Of a DNA stretch of 32,963 bases, positions 7,252 to 15,643 are shown piece after piece. The DNA is taken from the NCBI GenBank assembly GCA_002502095.1, contig DAPJ01000017.1, forward strand, positions 6,314 through 39,276. The letters run 5' to 3'. This stretch comes from Euryarchaeota archaeon UBA62 (lineage in GTDB: Archaea; Thermoplasmatota; Poseidoniia; Poseidoniales; Thalassarchaeaceae). Under the pieces are notes generated by a model. It made no database searches. It saw nothing but the letters and a program-made list of their open reading frames with translations, and was not told the origin of the DNA. A program made the position numbers and the translations under genes. The first letter of the stretch is position 1. Every line of letters begins with the position of its first letter.

Positions 7252-8776
7252 TTAGTGACGATGAGATACAGAGTCCTAGGATATCCCTAGTGTCTCGGGG
7301 ATCAATTACCCCGTCATCCCATAGTCTGGCAGTAGAGTAGTAAGGGTTACTCTCTCTTTCGTATTTCTCTCTAATTGCTTCTGGATCGGCATTTCCAACA
7401 GTGGAAAGGACACTTGCCGCCTGCTCCCCGCCCATCACAGAAATTCTGGCATTTGGCCACATGAAAAGGAAGCGGGGGTCATACGCCCTTCCACACATGC
7501 CATAGTTTCCTGCACCGTGTGAACCGCCAATGATTACCGTGAACTTTGGTACAGGGACACATGATACAGCTGTCACTAATTTTGCTCCATCCTTGGCAAT
7601 TCCACCTGCCTCTGCGTCTCTTCCGACCATGAATCCCATGATATTCTGTAGGAATATCAGAGGAATTCCTCTCTGCCCGCAGAGCTCAACAAAATGGGCT
7701 CCTTTCAGTGAAGACTCAGAGAATAAAATTCCATTATTCGCTACTATGCCCACGGGATAACCATGAATTCTAGCAAATCCACAAACCAATGTCGTACCAT
7801 ATCTCTGTTTGAATTCGTGAAACCTGCTTCCATCCACAATCCTTGATATTACTTCTCTCACATCATAAGGAGTCCTGTTATCAGCAGGAATTATCCCCAT
7901 TAGATCATCTGGATCATGATAAGGTTCCTCGGTTTCCTTCGAATCTAGCCTTACCTTCTGGCCAACATTGAGATTCTCAACGATATCCCTGGCAATCTGT
8001 AGGGCTTCCTTCTCGTCCTCTGCATAGTGATCAGCCACTCCTGACTCTCTGGTATGTAAATCGGCGCCACCCAAGTCCTGGGCGCTGACTTCCTCTCCAG
8101 TTGCCGCCTTAACTAGAGGCGGGCCAGCTAGAAATATCGTACCATTGTCTTTGACGATTATTGACTCGTCGCTCATTGCTGGAATATACGCGCCACCTGC
8201 AGTACAGGATCCGAGAACAGCTGCAACTTGTGGTATTCCCTTGCTTGATAGTATTGCTTGGTTTCTAAAGATTCTACCGAAATGTCCCTTGTCTGGAAAG
8301 ACTTGGTCTTGTAGTGGGAGAAATGCCCCCCCTGAATCAACCAGATATATGCATGGTAGATTATTTGTCTCTGCTATTTCTTGTGCTCTAACATGTTTCT
8401 TAACAGTCATGGGATAGTATGATCCGCCCTTTACTGTAGCGTCATTGGCTACGAAAATGCACTCCTTTCCATGGACAACGCCTATTCCAGTAACTATTCC
8501 AGCAGAGTGGGCTCTCCCATCATACATCTCATAGGCCGCCAGTGTTGAGAGTTCTAGAAAAGGAGTTCCTGGATCACAAATTTCCGATATTCTATCTCTT
8601 GGCATGCCCTTTCCTCTGGATTCGTGTCTCTCGACATATTTCCCTCCGCCCCCGCCTCTGGCGGTTTCCATCTTTTCACTTAGTTTTGTAATCAGAGATA
8701 GGTTATGCTCCTTTCTTGATGCGAAATCCTCACCAGATTTGTCCACTCTGGTTGGCAGCCTGTCCATGTGAATCAT
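7208..8776 (-). CDS. Methylcrotonoyl-CoA carboxylase carboxyltransferase (beta) subunit
   Basis: This 522-residue carboxyltransferase moves CO2 from carboxybiotin to the acyl-CoA. It matches methylcrotonoyl-CoA carboxylase beta (MccB/LiuB, human MCCC2) nearly end to end. Shared blocks include ANDATVKGGSYYPMTVKKH, RAQEIAETNNLPCIYLVDSG, the oxyanion stretch GSCTAGGAYIPAMSDE, FLAGPPLVKAATGEEVSAQD, GGADLHTRESGVADHYA, FLQNIMGFMVGRDAEAGGIA, IIGGSHGAGNYGMCGRAYDP, ARISVMGGEQAA and the ending FGVFRM. These are closer to MCC than to propionyl-CoA carboxylase. ATG 8776 is used; ATG 8767 three codons in is an alternative. It is the first gene of the carboxylase operon, 58 bases after the DUF63 gene. That gap shows no convincing TATA box, only a weak GATATT near 8815 and the short palindrome TCAATTGA. 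Confidence 0.95.
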   Translation of the reverse strand: MIHMDRLPTRVDKSGEDFASRKEHNLSLITKLSEKMETARGGGGGKYVERHESRGKGMPRDRISEICDPGTPFLELSTLAAYEMYDGRAHSAGIVTGIGVVHGKECIFVANDATVKGGSYYPMTVKKHVRAQEIAETNNLPCIYLVDSGGAFLPLQDQVFPDKGHFGRIFRNQAILSSKGIPQVAAVLGSCTAGGAYIPAMSDESIIVKDNGTIFLAGPPLVKAATGEEVSAQDLGGADLHTRESGVADHYAEDEKEALQIARDIVENLNVGQKVRLDSKETEEPYHDPDDLMGIIPADNRTPYDVREVISRIVDGSRFHEFKQRYGTTLVCGFARIHGYPVGIVANNGILFSESSLKGAHFVELCGQRGIPLIFLQNIMGFMVGRDAEAGGIAKDGAKLVTAVSCVPVPKFTVIIGGSHGAGNYGMCGRAYDPRFLFMWPNARISVMGGEQAASVLSTVGNADPEAIREKYERESNPYYSTARLWDDGVIDPRDTRDILGLCISSSLNAELPDNKFGVFRM

Positions 8777-8834
8777 ATCCGTGATGATGTGCGAGTCTTC
8801 AATTGAATGGAGTGAATATCCCTGATTTCAAGGT

Positions 8835-10115
8835 TCACTGACCTATTACTAGTCTTCCGACACCTCTCAATCCAGGTGCCATACCCACTACTAAAATCAT
8901 GAGTCCGACAAGTAATCTAAGGTGTTGTTGCCTGTTCTCAAAGTTCGCTTTAGCAAAGAACCACCAGATGATAATCCCAAGACCTGCCTTTACCATTGTA
9001 AATCCAAATGTGTTGCCAAACTCCTCGATTATTCTTGCTGATAGGAGGTGCTTCTCGTCATATCCGAAGTATTCAATTCCTATCCATGTAGCCAGACCAT
9101 CCATCACCTGCCCGGATACTGAAAGAAATACAACAGGATATGCTAAGACTGCTTTATTCCTATTCTCTTCCACGAATGTCTTATCTTCCGAGACGAGATC
9201 TTGGTAGTCTAGCTCAGATATTCCCTCAGGGAGAATTCCAGCAACAAACCCTCTTTGGGAAAGTTTTCTGGAAGACTCTATTCCAACAGAGAACATTGTA
9301 TAGCACAATAGTAGAGGAACTCCTATCACAATAATCAGTGGCCAGAGAGATAGTTTGTCTTCTGGAAGGACTGTTGCAAAGGATACCAGAGCTCCAAAGA
9401 AAATCAGGACGCCTCCACAACCAACTAGGTAAACAGACTTCTGAATATATGAGAATTCAGAGATTGATTCTCTGAAGAAGATGGGTAGCATGATTGCTGA
9501 TATTCCAATTACTGCAAATATCGTCAAATCTAGTTCGCCCCCCACCTCGCTAGAGGAAATGGAGTGCCCAAAGACAAGGAATTGAACAAAAATTACTATC
9601 ATACATAGTGATTCGAGAATTCTGTCCTTCTCCGAATCACTGATTTTAGACCCATAATTCCTGACATGATAACCGATCGAACCAGCGATAATGACCCATA
9701 AAGCCGTCTGGAAATGTATACTTGGGCTTACAAATAGCGGGGCCATCGATGAGTCGAACATATCAGCATCTTCGACAACCTCTCCGAGCGCGGCCCAGAA
9801 GACATACGGAAGTAGCGCGAGAAGTGTAGCATCGCTGGGATCGATGTCAAGAATCCGGAGCCACGCGCTAAGTGCCGCAACGAATAGAGCCAGCACCACA
9901 GCATAGGTGACTGTGTTAGTCACATTGTATCCAGCATCCCCTCCTGATTCATCAAGAACAGGGTTGACATAGTAATTAGTGACGAAATCTGTCAATGGAT
10001 TTGTGATATCGAGAATATTAAGAAAGAGTGCTGAGAAAAGCAGAGTTGTAATGGCGGTAAGGGCGTAGATAGACCACTTTTCGTAGTCATAGAGTCCGTA
10101 ATTGCGACCAGTCAC
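8835..10115 (-). CDS. DUF63 family archaeal multi-span membrane protein
   Basis: This 426-residue protein has about ten hydrophobic helices. The signature pieces of DUF63 (PF01889), an archaeal family, are visible: TDFVTNYYVNPV, GYNVTNTVTYAVVLALF, a ...ALLPYVFWAALGEVVEDA segment, LFVSPSIHFQ, and DGLATWIGIEYFGYDEKHLL followed by EFGNTFGFTMVKAGLG. The start is a GTG at 10115; no Shine-Dalgarno is seen, and the A/T-rich TTTCTAA about 26 bases upstream could be a weak TATA box. It lies 42 bases after the KH gene, so it may be the last cistron of the nuo-translation operon or have its own leaderless start. The family has no established biochemical role. Confidence 0.88.
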   Translation of the reverse strand: MTGRNYGLYDYEKWSIYALTAITTLLFSALFLNILDITNPLTDFVTNYYVNPVLDESGGDAGYNVTNTVTYAVVLALFVAALSAWLRILDIDPSDATLLALLPYVFWAALGEVVEDADMFDSSMAPLFVSPSIHFQTALWVIIAGSIGYHVRNYGSKISDSEKDRILESLCMIVIFVQFLVFGHSISSSEVGGELDLTIFAVIGISAIMLPIFFRESISEFSYIQKSVYLVGCGGVLIFFGALVSFATVLPEDKLSLWPLIIVIGVPLLLCYTMFSVGIESSRKLSQRGFVAGILPEGISELDYQDLVSEDKTFVEENRNKAVLAYPVVFLSVSGQVMDGLATWIGIEYFGYDEKHLLSARIIEEFGNTFGFTMVKAGLGIIIWWFFAKANFENRQQHLRLLVGLMILVVGMAPGLRGVGRLVIGQ

Positions 10116-10157
10116 ATTACTACGAAGAGGTTCAGGACTTAGAAATGGCGGAAGAAT

Positions 10158-10886
10158 TCACTCCTCTTCATAGGTGATTTTCTCATCTTCCGCTAGTTCC
10201 AGCATCTCCTTCACAGCTTCAGAGTCTTCGGGATCGACCTGAGATTCGGTCAGTCTTCTCTCCCTTCTTCTTCTGGCTGCAGAAAGGCCGGGAACAAGTG
10301 AGTCGAAGGCAGATGATTTCTCACTCCTCTCTTCGTAGCTCTCCAAACTTCTAGATCGAATGCGTTGTCTTTTCCTATCCTTCTCAAGACCATGCAATAC
10401 GCTACCGTGCTCAGCACCTCTTAGAATAGACTCTATGGCCGGATTGGCAATCTCAAGCCCCATATCGTCCCCGATAATTATCACCGAGGATCCATATATG
10501 GCTATCTCGGTGCCGGAAAGCTCCTCTATTCTACTTCTGATGAGTCCGTTCCTACCTATCAGTCTACTCCTCATTCTCCTAATTTGGTTTGGTTGCCTAC
10601 CAACCCATTCCCTAATATCGTACATTTGAAGGTGTATTTCGTCCTCTAGAAGTTGGACGGCTCTTTTGGGCGATAATCCCCTCCCTATAGCGAGTATAAC
10701 ATCAGGAGTCTTCATCCTGATTACTGGATCTACTTCAGAATCTGACCAATCTACTGAAACTTCTCCTGTTCTAGAATCTATTTCCAACTTCGCCCCGCAG
10801 GCTTCTTCGATCATCTTCCTGGTTGCCCCGCCTTTGCCGATTATGACCGCTATACGATCCTTAGGGATGCGGGCCACTGGTTCCAT
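10158..10886 (-). CDS. KH-domain RNA-binding protein, archaeal Pno1/Dim2 homologue
   Basis: Two KH domains are seen. The first, PVARIPKDRIAVIIGKGGAT, carries the GKGG loop. The second, RRMRSRLIGRNGLIRSRIEE, carries GRNG and is followed by YGSSVIIIGD. This is the layout of the archaeal counterpart of Pno1/Dim2, which in eukaryotes binds pre-18S rRNA with Nob1 and Rio kinases during late small-subunit maturation. A charged tail of about 65 residues, first Arg/Lys-rich then Glu/Asp-rich, follows. ATG 10886 is chosen (242 residues); GTG 10898 four codons upstream is also possible. The gene lies 25 bases after rio1, and with aIF1A and rio1 forms a cluster common in archaea, which supports a ribosome-maturation role. 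Confidence 0.92.
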   Translation of the reverse strand: MEPVARIPKDRIAVIIGKGGATRKMIEEACGAKLEIDSRTGEVSVDWSDSEVDPVIRMKTPDVILAIGRGLSPKRAVQLLEDEIHLQMYDIREWVGRQPNQIRRMRSRLIGRNGLIRSRIEELSGTEIAIYGSSVIIIGDDMGLEIANPAIESILRGAEHGSVLHGLEKDRKRQRIRSRSLESYEERSEKSSAFDSLVPGLSAARRRRERRLTESQVDPEDSEAVKEMLELAEDEKITYEEE

Positions 10887-10911
10887 GGGCCAATCCACAG
10901 GGCTTCTCTCT

Positions 10912-11790
10912 TTAATCCCCGCCCGGGAGGGGTTGTAACTCAGGTACGGGCTCTTCCAGAACCCTGAGCATACAATCTGCTAGCTCGACTTCATATCCTT
11001 GTTTACTAATCCAATGAACTAGTCTGGAAACATCTCTGACTAGAAATTCTTCAGAATGTGGGTGCTGATCGGTTACTCCTTGACCGACATCAATGAACCA
11101 TGGTTCTCCATCATGCCAGAGAATATTGTACTCACTGAGGTCAGCGTGAACCAAATTAGCATTCTGCCATGCGACTGCAACCATATCTAGCATTTCTGTG
11201 AATGTCTCGAATTTTTCTTTTATTTCGATGTCACGTAGCCTAGGGGCGGCCCTCTCTGAGCCAATGAGCTCCATCACCAGGACATTCTTATGATAGGAAA
11301 TTGGGAGTGGGACCCTAATTCCATGTTTCCTCATTCTCCTTAGATTTCTGAATTCTTTCTTCACCCATATGTTGACCAGTTCCCTGTGCCTCCCAGATAG
11401 TCCGCTAAATCTTGGATCTCCATCGATATACTTGGCTAGTCCTTTGAACACGGCATTTGTAGTATGAAATATCTTTACAGCAACTGCACCGTTAGCTGTT
11501 GTGGCATGAAATACGTGAGCTTCCTTACCTCTTGCAATGGGGTAGTCTATTGTCTCAATATCGCCCTTTTGCATCAGTTTGTGTACAGCAAGGAGTGTTG
11601 ACTTGTCAAAAACAGCGTCGAATACTCTCTTGTCAACCCATTCGAAGGGGCCCTTACCTAGGACTCCTTGTAGTCCGTCTTCTATTTCATTGAATATTTT
11701 CTTGAATCTTGGTTCGGACATCCAATCATGTTTAGTCTGAGATTTCATAATTGCATCCGGGTCTTCATCCCAGTGCTCATCAAAATCCAT
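10912..11790 (-). CDS. rio1: RIO1-type atypical serine kinase
   Basis: This 292-residue RIO kinase has KEAHVFHATTANGAVAVKIF, holding the short nucleotide loop and the ATP-binding lysine. It also has the catalytic loop LVHADLSEYNILW with its aspartate, and the metal-binding motif FIDVGQGV that replaces DFG. The RIO1-specific N-terminal lobe (VISTGKE-like, here ARGKEAHV) and the flexible segment are present, and no winged helix of RIO2 type is seen. It is expected to act as an ATPase/kinase in late 30S maturation. ATG 11790 is preferred because a GGTGA ribosome site lies five bases upstream; TTG 11802 would add four residues and overlap aIF1A by 8 bases. The N-terminal 35 residues are acidic (DEHWDEDPD). 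Confidence 0.95.
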   Translation of the reverse strand: MDFDEHWDEDPDAIMKSQTKHDWMSEPRFKKIFNEIEDGLQGVLGKGPFEWVDKRVFDAVFDKSTLLAVHKLMQKGDIETIDYPIARGKEAHVFHATTANGAVAVKIFHTTNAVFKGLAKYIDGDPRFSGLSGRHRELVNIWVKKEFRNLRRMRKHGIRVPLPISYHKNVLVMELIGSERAAPRLRDIEIKEKFETFTEMLDMVAVAWQNANLVHADLSEYNILWHDGEPWFIDVGQGVTDQHPHSEEFLVRDVSRLVHWISKQGYEVELADCMLRVLEEPVPELQPLPGGD

Positions 11791-11794
11791 TTTC

Positions 11795-11799
11795 TCACC
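11795..11799 (-). promoter_or_regulatory. Shine-Dalgarno GGTGA deciding the rio1 start
   Basis: The minus strand reads GGGTGAGAAA then ATG 11790. The motif overlaps the TGA stop of the aIF1A gene and argues for ATG 11790 over TTG 11802, implying coupled translation. Confidence 0.55.
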
Positions 11800-12358
11800 C
11801 AAAGAATGAGTCTATGTCGTCCTCATCGTTACTTGTAGGGGGAGAATTCTCTACCTTCTCGGTAGATTCCTCGGGAGACTCGACTGTTTCTTGGATCTCA
11901 TCATCAATATTCTCTGAAATATCTTCCTCCAAATTTGTCCTTTCCTCTGATAGGCCGAAAAGATCGACAATTTCTGGAAGAGCTCCCTTTCTTGAGAGAT
12001 ACAGGGACTGGGTCTTGGTATACCTCATGCATACATTTGCTTTCTCATCCTGAAAATCCCATGGTTGTACGACTATGAGGTCTCCTTCTCTGACCCACTG
12101 CCTTCTTCTCATCTTTCCAGGGATTCTAGAAATCCTACTAAGGCCATCTTCACAAACTGCCCTGATTCTTCTTCCACCTAATATCTCATCGGCGATGGCA
12201 AACATCTCGTTCACCTTTCTGTTTGGAAGTGGGACCCTGATTCTATCTCCTGAACCAGACTCTAGCTGAGCTAGTCGCTCGAAATCGACCTTCTCCTCCC
12301 TACGTGCCACGAGGCTCCGTCGAGAGTCACCTATGTGAAGTTGAGCATTATCACTCAT
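11795..12358 (-). CDS. eif1A: Translation initiation factor aIF1A with long acidic C-terminal tail
   Basis: Residues 40-103 form the OB-fold of the eIF1A/IF1 family: RVPLPNRKVNEMFAIADEIL, GGRRIRAVCEDGLSRISRIP, GKMRRRQWVREGDLIVVQPW. The next stretch, KANVCMRYTKTQSLYLSRKG, gives the following helix. It binds the A-site of the 30S subunit during initiation. At 187 residues it is much longer than the roughly 100-115 residues usual in archaea. The extra length is a 38-residue N-terminal extension and a tail of about 60 acidic residues ending DEDDIDSFFG. That end resembles the DIDDI end of eukaryotic eIF1A, which binds eIF5B. ATG 12358 overlaps the last codons of nuoN by 8 bases, so it is read from the respiratory operon's transcript or from a promoter inside nuoN. 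Confidence 0.95.
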   Translation of the reverse strand: MSDNAQLHIGDSRRSLVARREEKVDFERLAQLESGSGDRIRVPLPNRKVNEMFAIADEILGGRRIRAVCEDGLSRISRIPGKMRRRQWVREGDLIVVQPWDFQDEKANVCMRYTKTQSLYLSRKGALPEIVDLFGLSEERTNLEEDISENIDDEIQETVESPEESTEKVENSPPTSNDEDDIDSFFG

Positions 12359-14054
12359 ACATGAGCGAGTCTATTGCTGAGGAAACTGTATCCAATAGCC
12401 ACTCACTTACAGGGCCAATACCACATAGTACAGTTAGTAGAGCGCAGGCGAAAATAGCCATTCTCAGTGAAGGAGCAGCTTTAAGTGATTTTTCAGTTGA
12501 CGGTTCTTCGAAGAACATCACTAATCCTATTCTGAGGTAATAGAACAGAGAGAGTGCGCTATTCAGTACAATTGCCGCTGCTAACCAGAATAATGGATCT
12601 ACAGACTCAGCCCATGAAACTATGTCTACGCTACTGGAAGAGCCAGTGGATGCCGAGGTCGAGACTATTCCGTTAATCATCAGAAGTTTCGAGAGGAATC
12701 CTGACAGTGGCGGAACTCCTGCGAGAGAGAGAACAAACAAAAACATGGAGCCTGCGATTAGAGGGTCTCTTCTTCCTAAACCGTAAAGATGCTCTATCTC
12801 ATGTCCCTTTCCTTCGGTTTCTAGTAGAGCTAGGACTAGGAAAGCACCCAACTTAAAGAGGACTAGAACGAACAAATGGAATGAAACAGCTGTTAGGATG
12901 ATAGCGTTTTGATCCACACTTGAGATTCCACTTCCCACTACTGCAATTGCAGCTAGCATGTATCCCGCATGAGCTACACTGGAGTAAGCTAGCATCCTTT
13001 TTGGGTTCTCACTGGTTAGTGCGGCTAGGTTCCCCCAAGTCATTGTTACAATGGCGAAGATGCCCAGTGCAATCATCCAAATTGCCTCAGAGCCATCTGG
13101 AACGGTAATCATCACAAGGACCCTGAACAATGCTAAGAATCCCATGGCCTTGGATGCAGTAGCAAGAAGTCCTGATACTTGGGAGGCCGCTCCAGAGTAT
13201 GCATCGGGAGCTGCTAGGTGGAATGGGGCTGCGCTGACTTTGAACCCGAATGCCACTAGCATCATACCGATACCAAAGGCTGCGAAGGGATCTATGCCCT
13301 CCATCGAAAGCCAGCTTTGTCTCAATATTTCTAGATCTAGACTTCCCGACCAAAGATAAAGCAGGGACATTCCATAAATGCCGATAGCTGAGGCGACCGA
13401 CCCCACGATGAAGTATTTCGCACCAGCCTCGCCTCCAGTGCCGTCTTCCTTATGGAAAGCAACTAGGACATATGTTGATAGTGATGCCAGCTCAATACAG
13501 ACTATGAGCATGAACAAATTTGTTGCCATCGTCATCATGGTCATACCTAGGCCAACCATAATCAGGAGAATGTAGAAATCTACCTGTCTCCTATTATCTA
13601 TGAGGATGGAGATTTTTCTATCGAATACGTTCTCTGAGTCTGACTCTTTTGGAATATGTGCATTTGTCTTCGCGGGGAGCCGGTGCGTAGTTGCGATACT
13701 GACCAGCAGAAGTGCGGCCAGGAACATGGTTGAGAATAATCTACTGAAACTATCAACCACTAAAATTCCTCCAACCTCACTTGGTGATTCTGATATGAGC
13801 AGTAATGAGGATAGAAGAGCTAATGAGAATGTCAGATTTGATATCCTATTTGGCATTCTTGGATCATTAGTTAGATCAAATCTTGATCCTCCCAGAAGTA
13901 CAGGTACTCTAACAGATGTCAGAGGCAGTCTAAATTTGGCATCACCTAAATTGGGAACGACTACAATAGCAATGAGTCCTAGGAGCATTATTAGTTCGGG
14001 CATCATGGATGATGCTGTTTCGGAATCGAGAGAAAGCTGACCTATCGAATTCAA
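12351..14054 (-). CDS. nuoN: Complex I proton-pump subunit NuoN
   Basis: This is one of three antiporter-like membrane subunits. It has about 14 helices. Family marks are MMPELIMLLGLIAIV near the start, IVCIELASLSTYVLVAF (with the conserved glutamate of helix 5) and AGAKYFIVGSVASAIGIYG. Further marks are FGFKVSAAPFHLAAPDAYSGAASQVSG (the pumping lysine), NPKRMLAYSSVAHAGYML, and SLAGVPPLSGFLSKLLM. The longest start is TTG 14054, overlapping nuoM by four bases. ATG 14006 would give the more usual short N-terminus (MMPELIM), so the start is open. A loop of about 35 residues near residue 115 (HRLPAKTNAHIPKESD) looks like an insertion. Its stop overlaps the aIF1A start. Confidence 0.95.
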   Translation of the reverse strand: MNSIGQLSLDSETASSMMPELIMLLGLIAIVVVPNLGDAKFRLPLTSVRVPVLLGGSRFDLTNDPRMPNRISNLTFSLALLSSLLLISESPSEVGGILVVDSFSRLFSTMFLAALLLVSIATTHRLPAKTNAHIPKESDSENVFDRKISILIDNRRQVDFYILLIMVGLGMTMMTMATNLFMLIVCIELASLSTYVLVAFHKEDGTGGEAGAKYFIVGSVASAIGIYGMSLLYLWSGSLDLEILRQSWLSMEGIDPFAAFGIGMMLVAFGFKVSAAPFHLAAPDAYSGAASQVSGLLATASKAMGFLALFRVLVMITVPDGSEAIWMIALGIFAIVTMTWGNLAALTSENPKRMLAYSSVAHAGYMLAAIAVVGSGISSVDQNAIILTAVSFHLFVLVLFKLGAFLVLALLETEGKGHEIEHLYGLGRRDPLIAGSMFLFVLSLAGVPPLSGFLSKLLMINGIVSTSASTGSSSSVDIVSWAESVDPLFWLAAAIVLNSALSLFYYLRIGLVMFFEEPSTEKSLKAAPSLRMAIFACALLTVLCGIGPVSEWLLDTVSSAIDSLMYE

Positions 14055-15643
14055 GGCTTCACCCCCTCTGACTGCATGGCCTCAACCAAAGTATCGATTA
14101 GGAATCCAGAGCTCCATTCTGACATCATATCCCAGAATATGAATGGGAGTATTCCAAAAAGGATAGTAAGTGCACCTAGAATAATCATTCCAGAATTTTC
14201 ATGCCATGAGATATCCCTCGGGTCTTCTCCGTGAAGAGTATCTGGGAGAATCCCATGATGAGGATCATTAGATTCGAAAATGGTCTTCTGCATTGATGTA
14301 AGATAGTAGACTGCAGTGATAATTAGTGTGAGAGTTGGAAGCAGTACGAGCCATCCAAATGACATCCAGAAGGCGATCAGTATTGTTACCTCAGCCACGA
14401 ACCCCGCTAAGAGTGGAAGCCCTAAGCTAGCCATCCATCCAAGCATCATGTGTGCGGCAAGCCATGGACTGTGGTGAGCTATTCCTCTCATGGAGCCTAT
14501 TTCTAGTGTGTGATAATGGTGTTTGAAAGCGCCAGCAACAGCGAAGAGAAGAGGGCTGATGATACCATGTGCGAACATCATGAATAGGGCACCTGCAATG
14601 CCCAGTGGTTGCATAGTAGCGATTCCAAGGAATATAAGTCCCATATGAGATACCGATGAGTAAGCCACCATTCTCTTGAGATTAGTCTGACCCATGCATA
14701 CCCAAGCCCCGTAAACTAGGCTGGCCATACCGAGGAAGATTAACAGAGGGATGAATGCGACTGTGGATTCAGGGAAGGCAGAAACCGCTATTCTCAGGAA
14801 ACCGTATGCACCCATCTTTAGCATGACTCCTGCTAGTAGCATTGAGCCGGCTGTAGGAGCCTGTACGTGAGCATCTGGAAGCCAAGTGTGAACAGGGACG
14901 CTCGGCATCTTTGTTGCAAACCCGATTAGTAGTAGTAACCAAACGAGATGCCTAAGGCCCTCGCTGGGAATGTAATCAGACGAGGCGATCATGACTGACA
15001 TATCGAATGTATGCCCAGTAATGGTGCCTGATGATGCAACATCTGGAGTATAGAAATACATCACTAAAATTCCAACTAGCATAATCACGCTAGCTGTGAA
15101 GGTGTAGATGAAGAACTTCATTGATGCGTATTTCCTATCCTCGCCACCCCAGACCATAATTAGGAAGAACATTGGAACCAGCGTCAGCTCCCAGAAGGCG
15201 TAGAAAACAAACATGTCAAGAGAAACGAATACTCCAATCAGGGCTCCTTCCATCATTAAGATCAAGGGATGGAAGAGGTGGCCTTTCTTAGCGTCCCACT
15301 CGACGAGCATTGAGATAGGTATCAGTAGGGTAGTTAGCCATATCATTGGGAAGGAGAGGGCGTCCGCGCCAACCTTCCACTGAACTCCAATGGAAGGAAT
15401 CAGGGAGAAAGCATCGTTGGTTAGAGAGTATCCCGAGTTGTAGTCAGTCCAGTCCACATTTCCAATTTCTCCAAAGAAAATCATGGTCGTGATGGCTAGC
15501 ATTGCTAGAGAGACTCCCATGCTAATAGCTCTGGATGCCCTGGCAAGTCCTTCTGCAGACCCAGAGATCTTAGGGAGTATCAACAGAGCGAGGCTGACTG
15601 CCAATGGAACAATCGTAATTACTGTTAGTGGATCTGAAATCAT
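14051..15643 (-). CDS. nuoM: Complex I proton-pump subunit NuoM
   Basis: This 530-residue antiporter-like subunit has about 14 helices. It carries FYAFWELTLVPMFFLIMVWGG with the conserved helix-5 glutamate, GFATKMPSVPVHTWLPDAHVQ with the pumping lysine, AGVMLKMGAYGFLR, NLKRMVAYSSVSHMG, and MASLGLPLLAGFVAE. All expected residues for proton translocation appear intact, and length is normal. ATG 15643 overlaps the nuoL stop as ATGA, a sign of translational coupling, and its own stop overlaps the TTG start candidate of nuoN. It sits in the membrane arm between NuoL and NuoN. Confidence 0.97.
   Translation of the reverse strand: MISDPLTVITIVPLAVSLALLILPKISGSAEGLARASRAISMGVSLAMLAITTMIFFGEIGNVDWTDYNSGYSLTNDAFSLIPSIGVQWKVGADALSFPMIWLTTLLIPISMLVEWDAKKGHLFHPLILMMEGALIGVFVSLDMFVFYAFWELTLVPMFFLIMVWGGEDRKYASMKFFIYTFTASVIMLVGILVMYFYTPDVASSGTITGHTFDMSVMIASSDYIPSEGLRHLVWLLLLIGFATKMPSVPVHTWLPDAHVQAPTAGSMLLAGVMLKMGAYGFLRIAVSAFPESTVAFIPLLIFLGMASLVYGAWVCMGQTNLKRMVAYSSVSHMGLIFLGIATMQPLGIAGALFMMFAHGIISPLLFAVAGAFKHHYHTLEIGSMRGIAHHSPWLAAHMMLGWMASLGLPLLAGFVAEVTILIAFWMSFGWLVLLPTLTLIITAVYYLTSMQKTIFESNDPHHGILPDTLHGEDPRDISWHENSGMIILGALTILFGILPFIFWDMMSEWSSGFLIDTLVEAMQSEGVKP

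Noticed and set aside
8777..8834. Strong promoter for the carboxylase operon
   Set aside because: Only a weak GATATT and a short palindrome TCAATTGA are present; no TATA box at a convincing distance.
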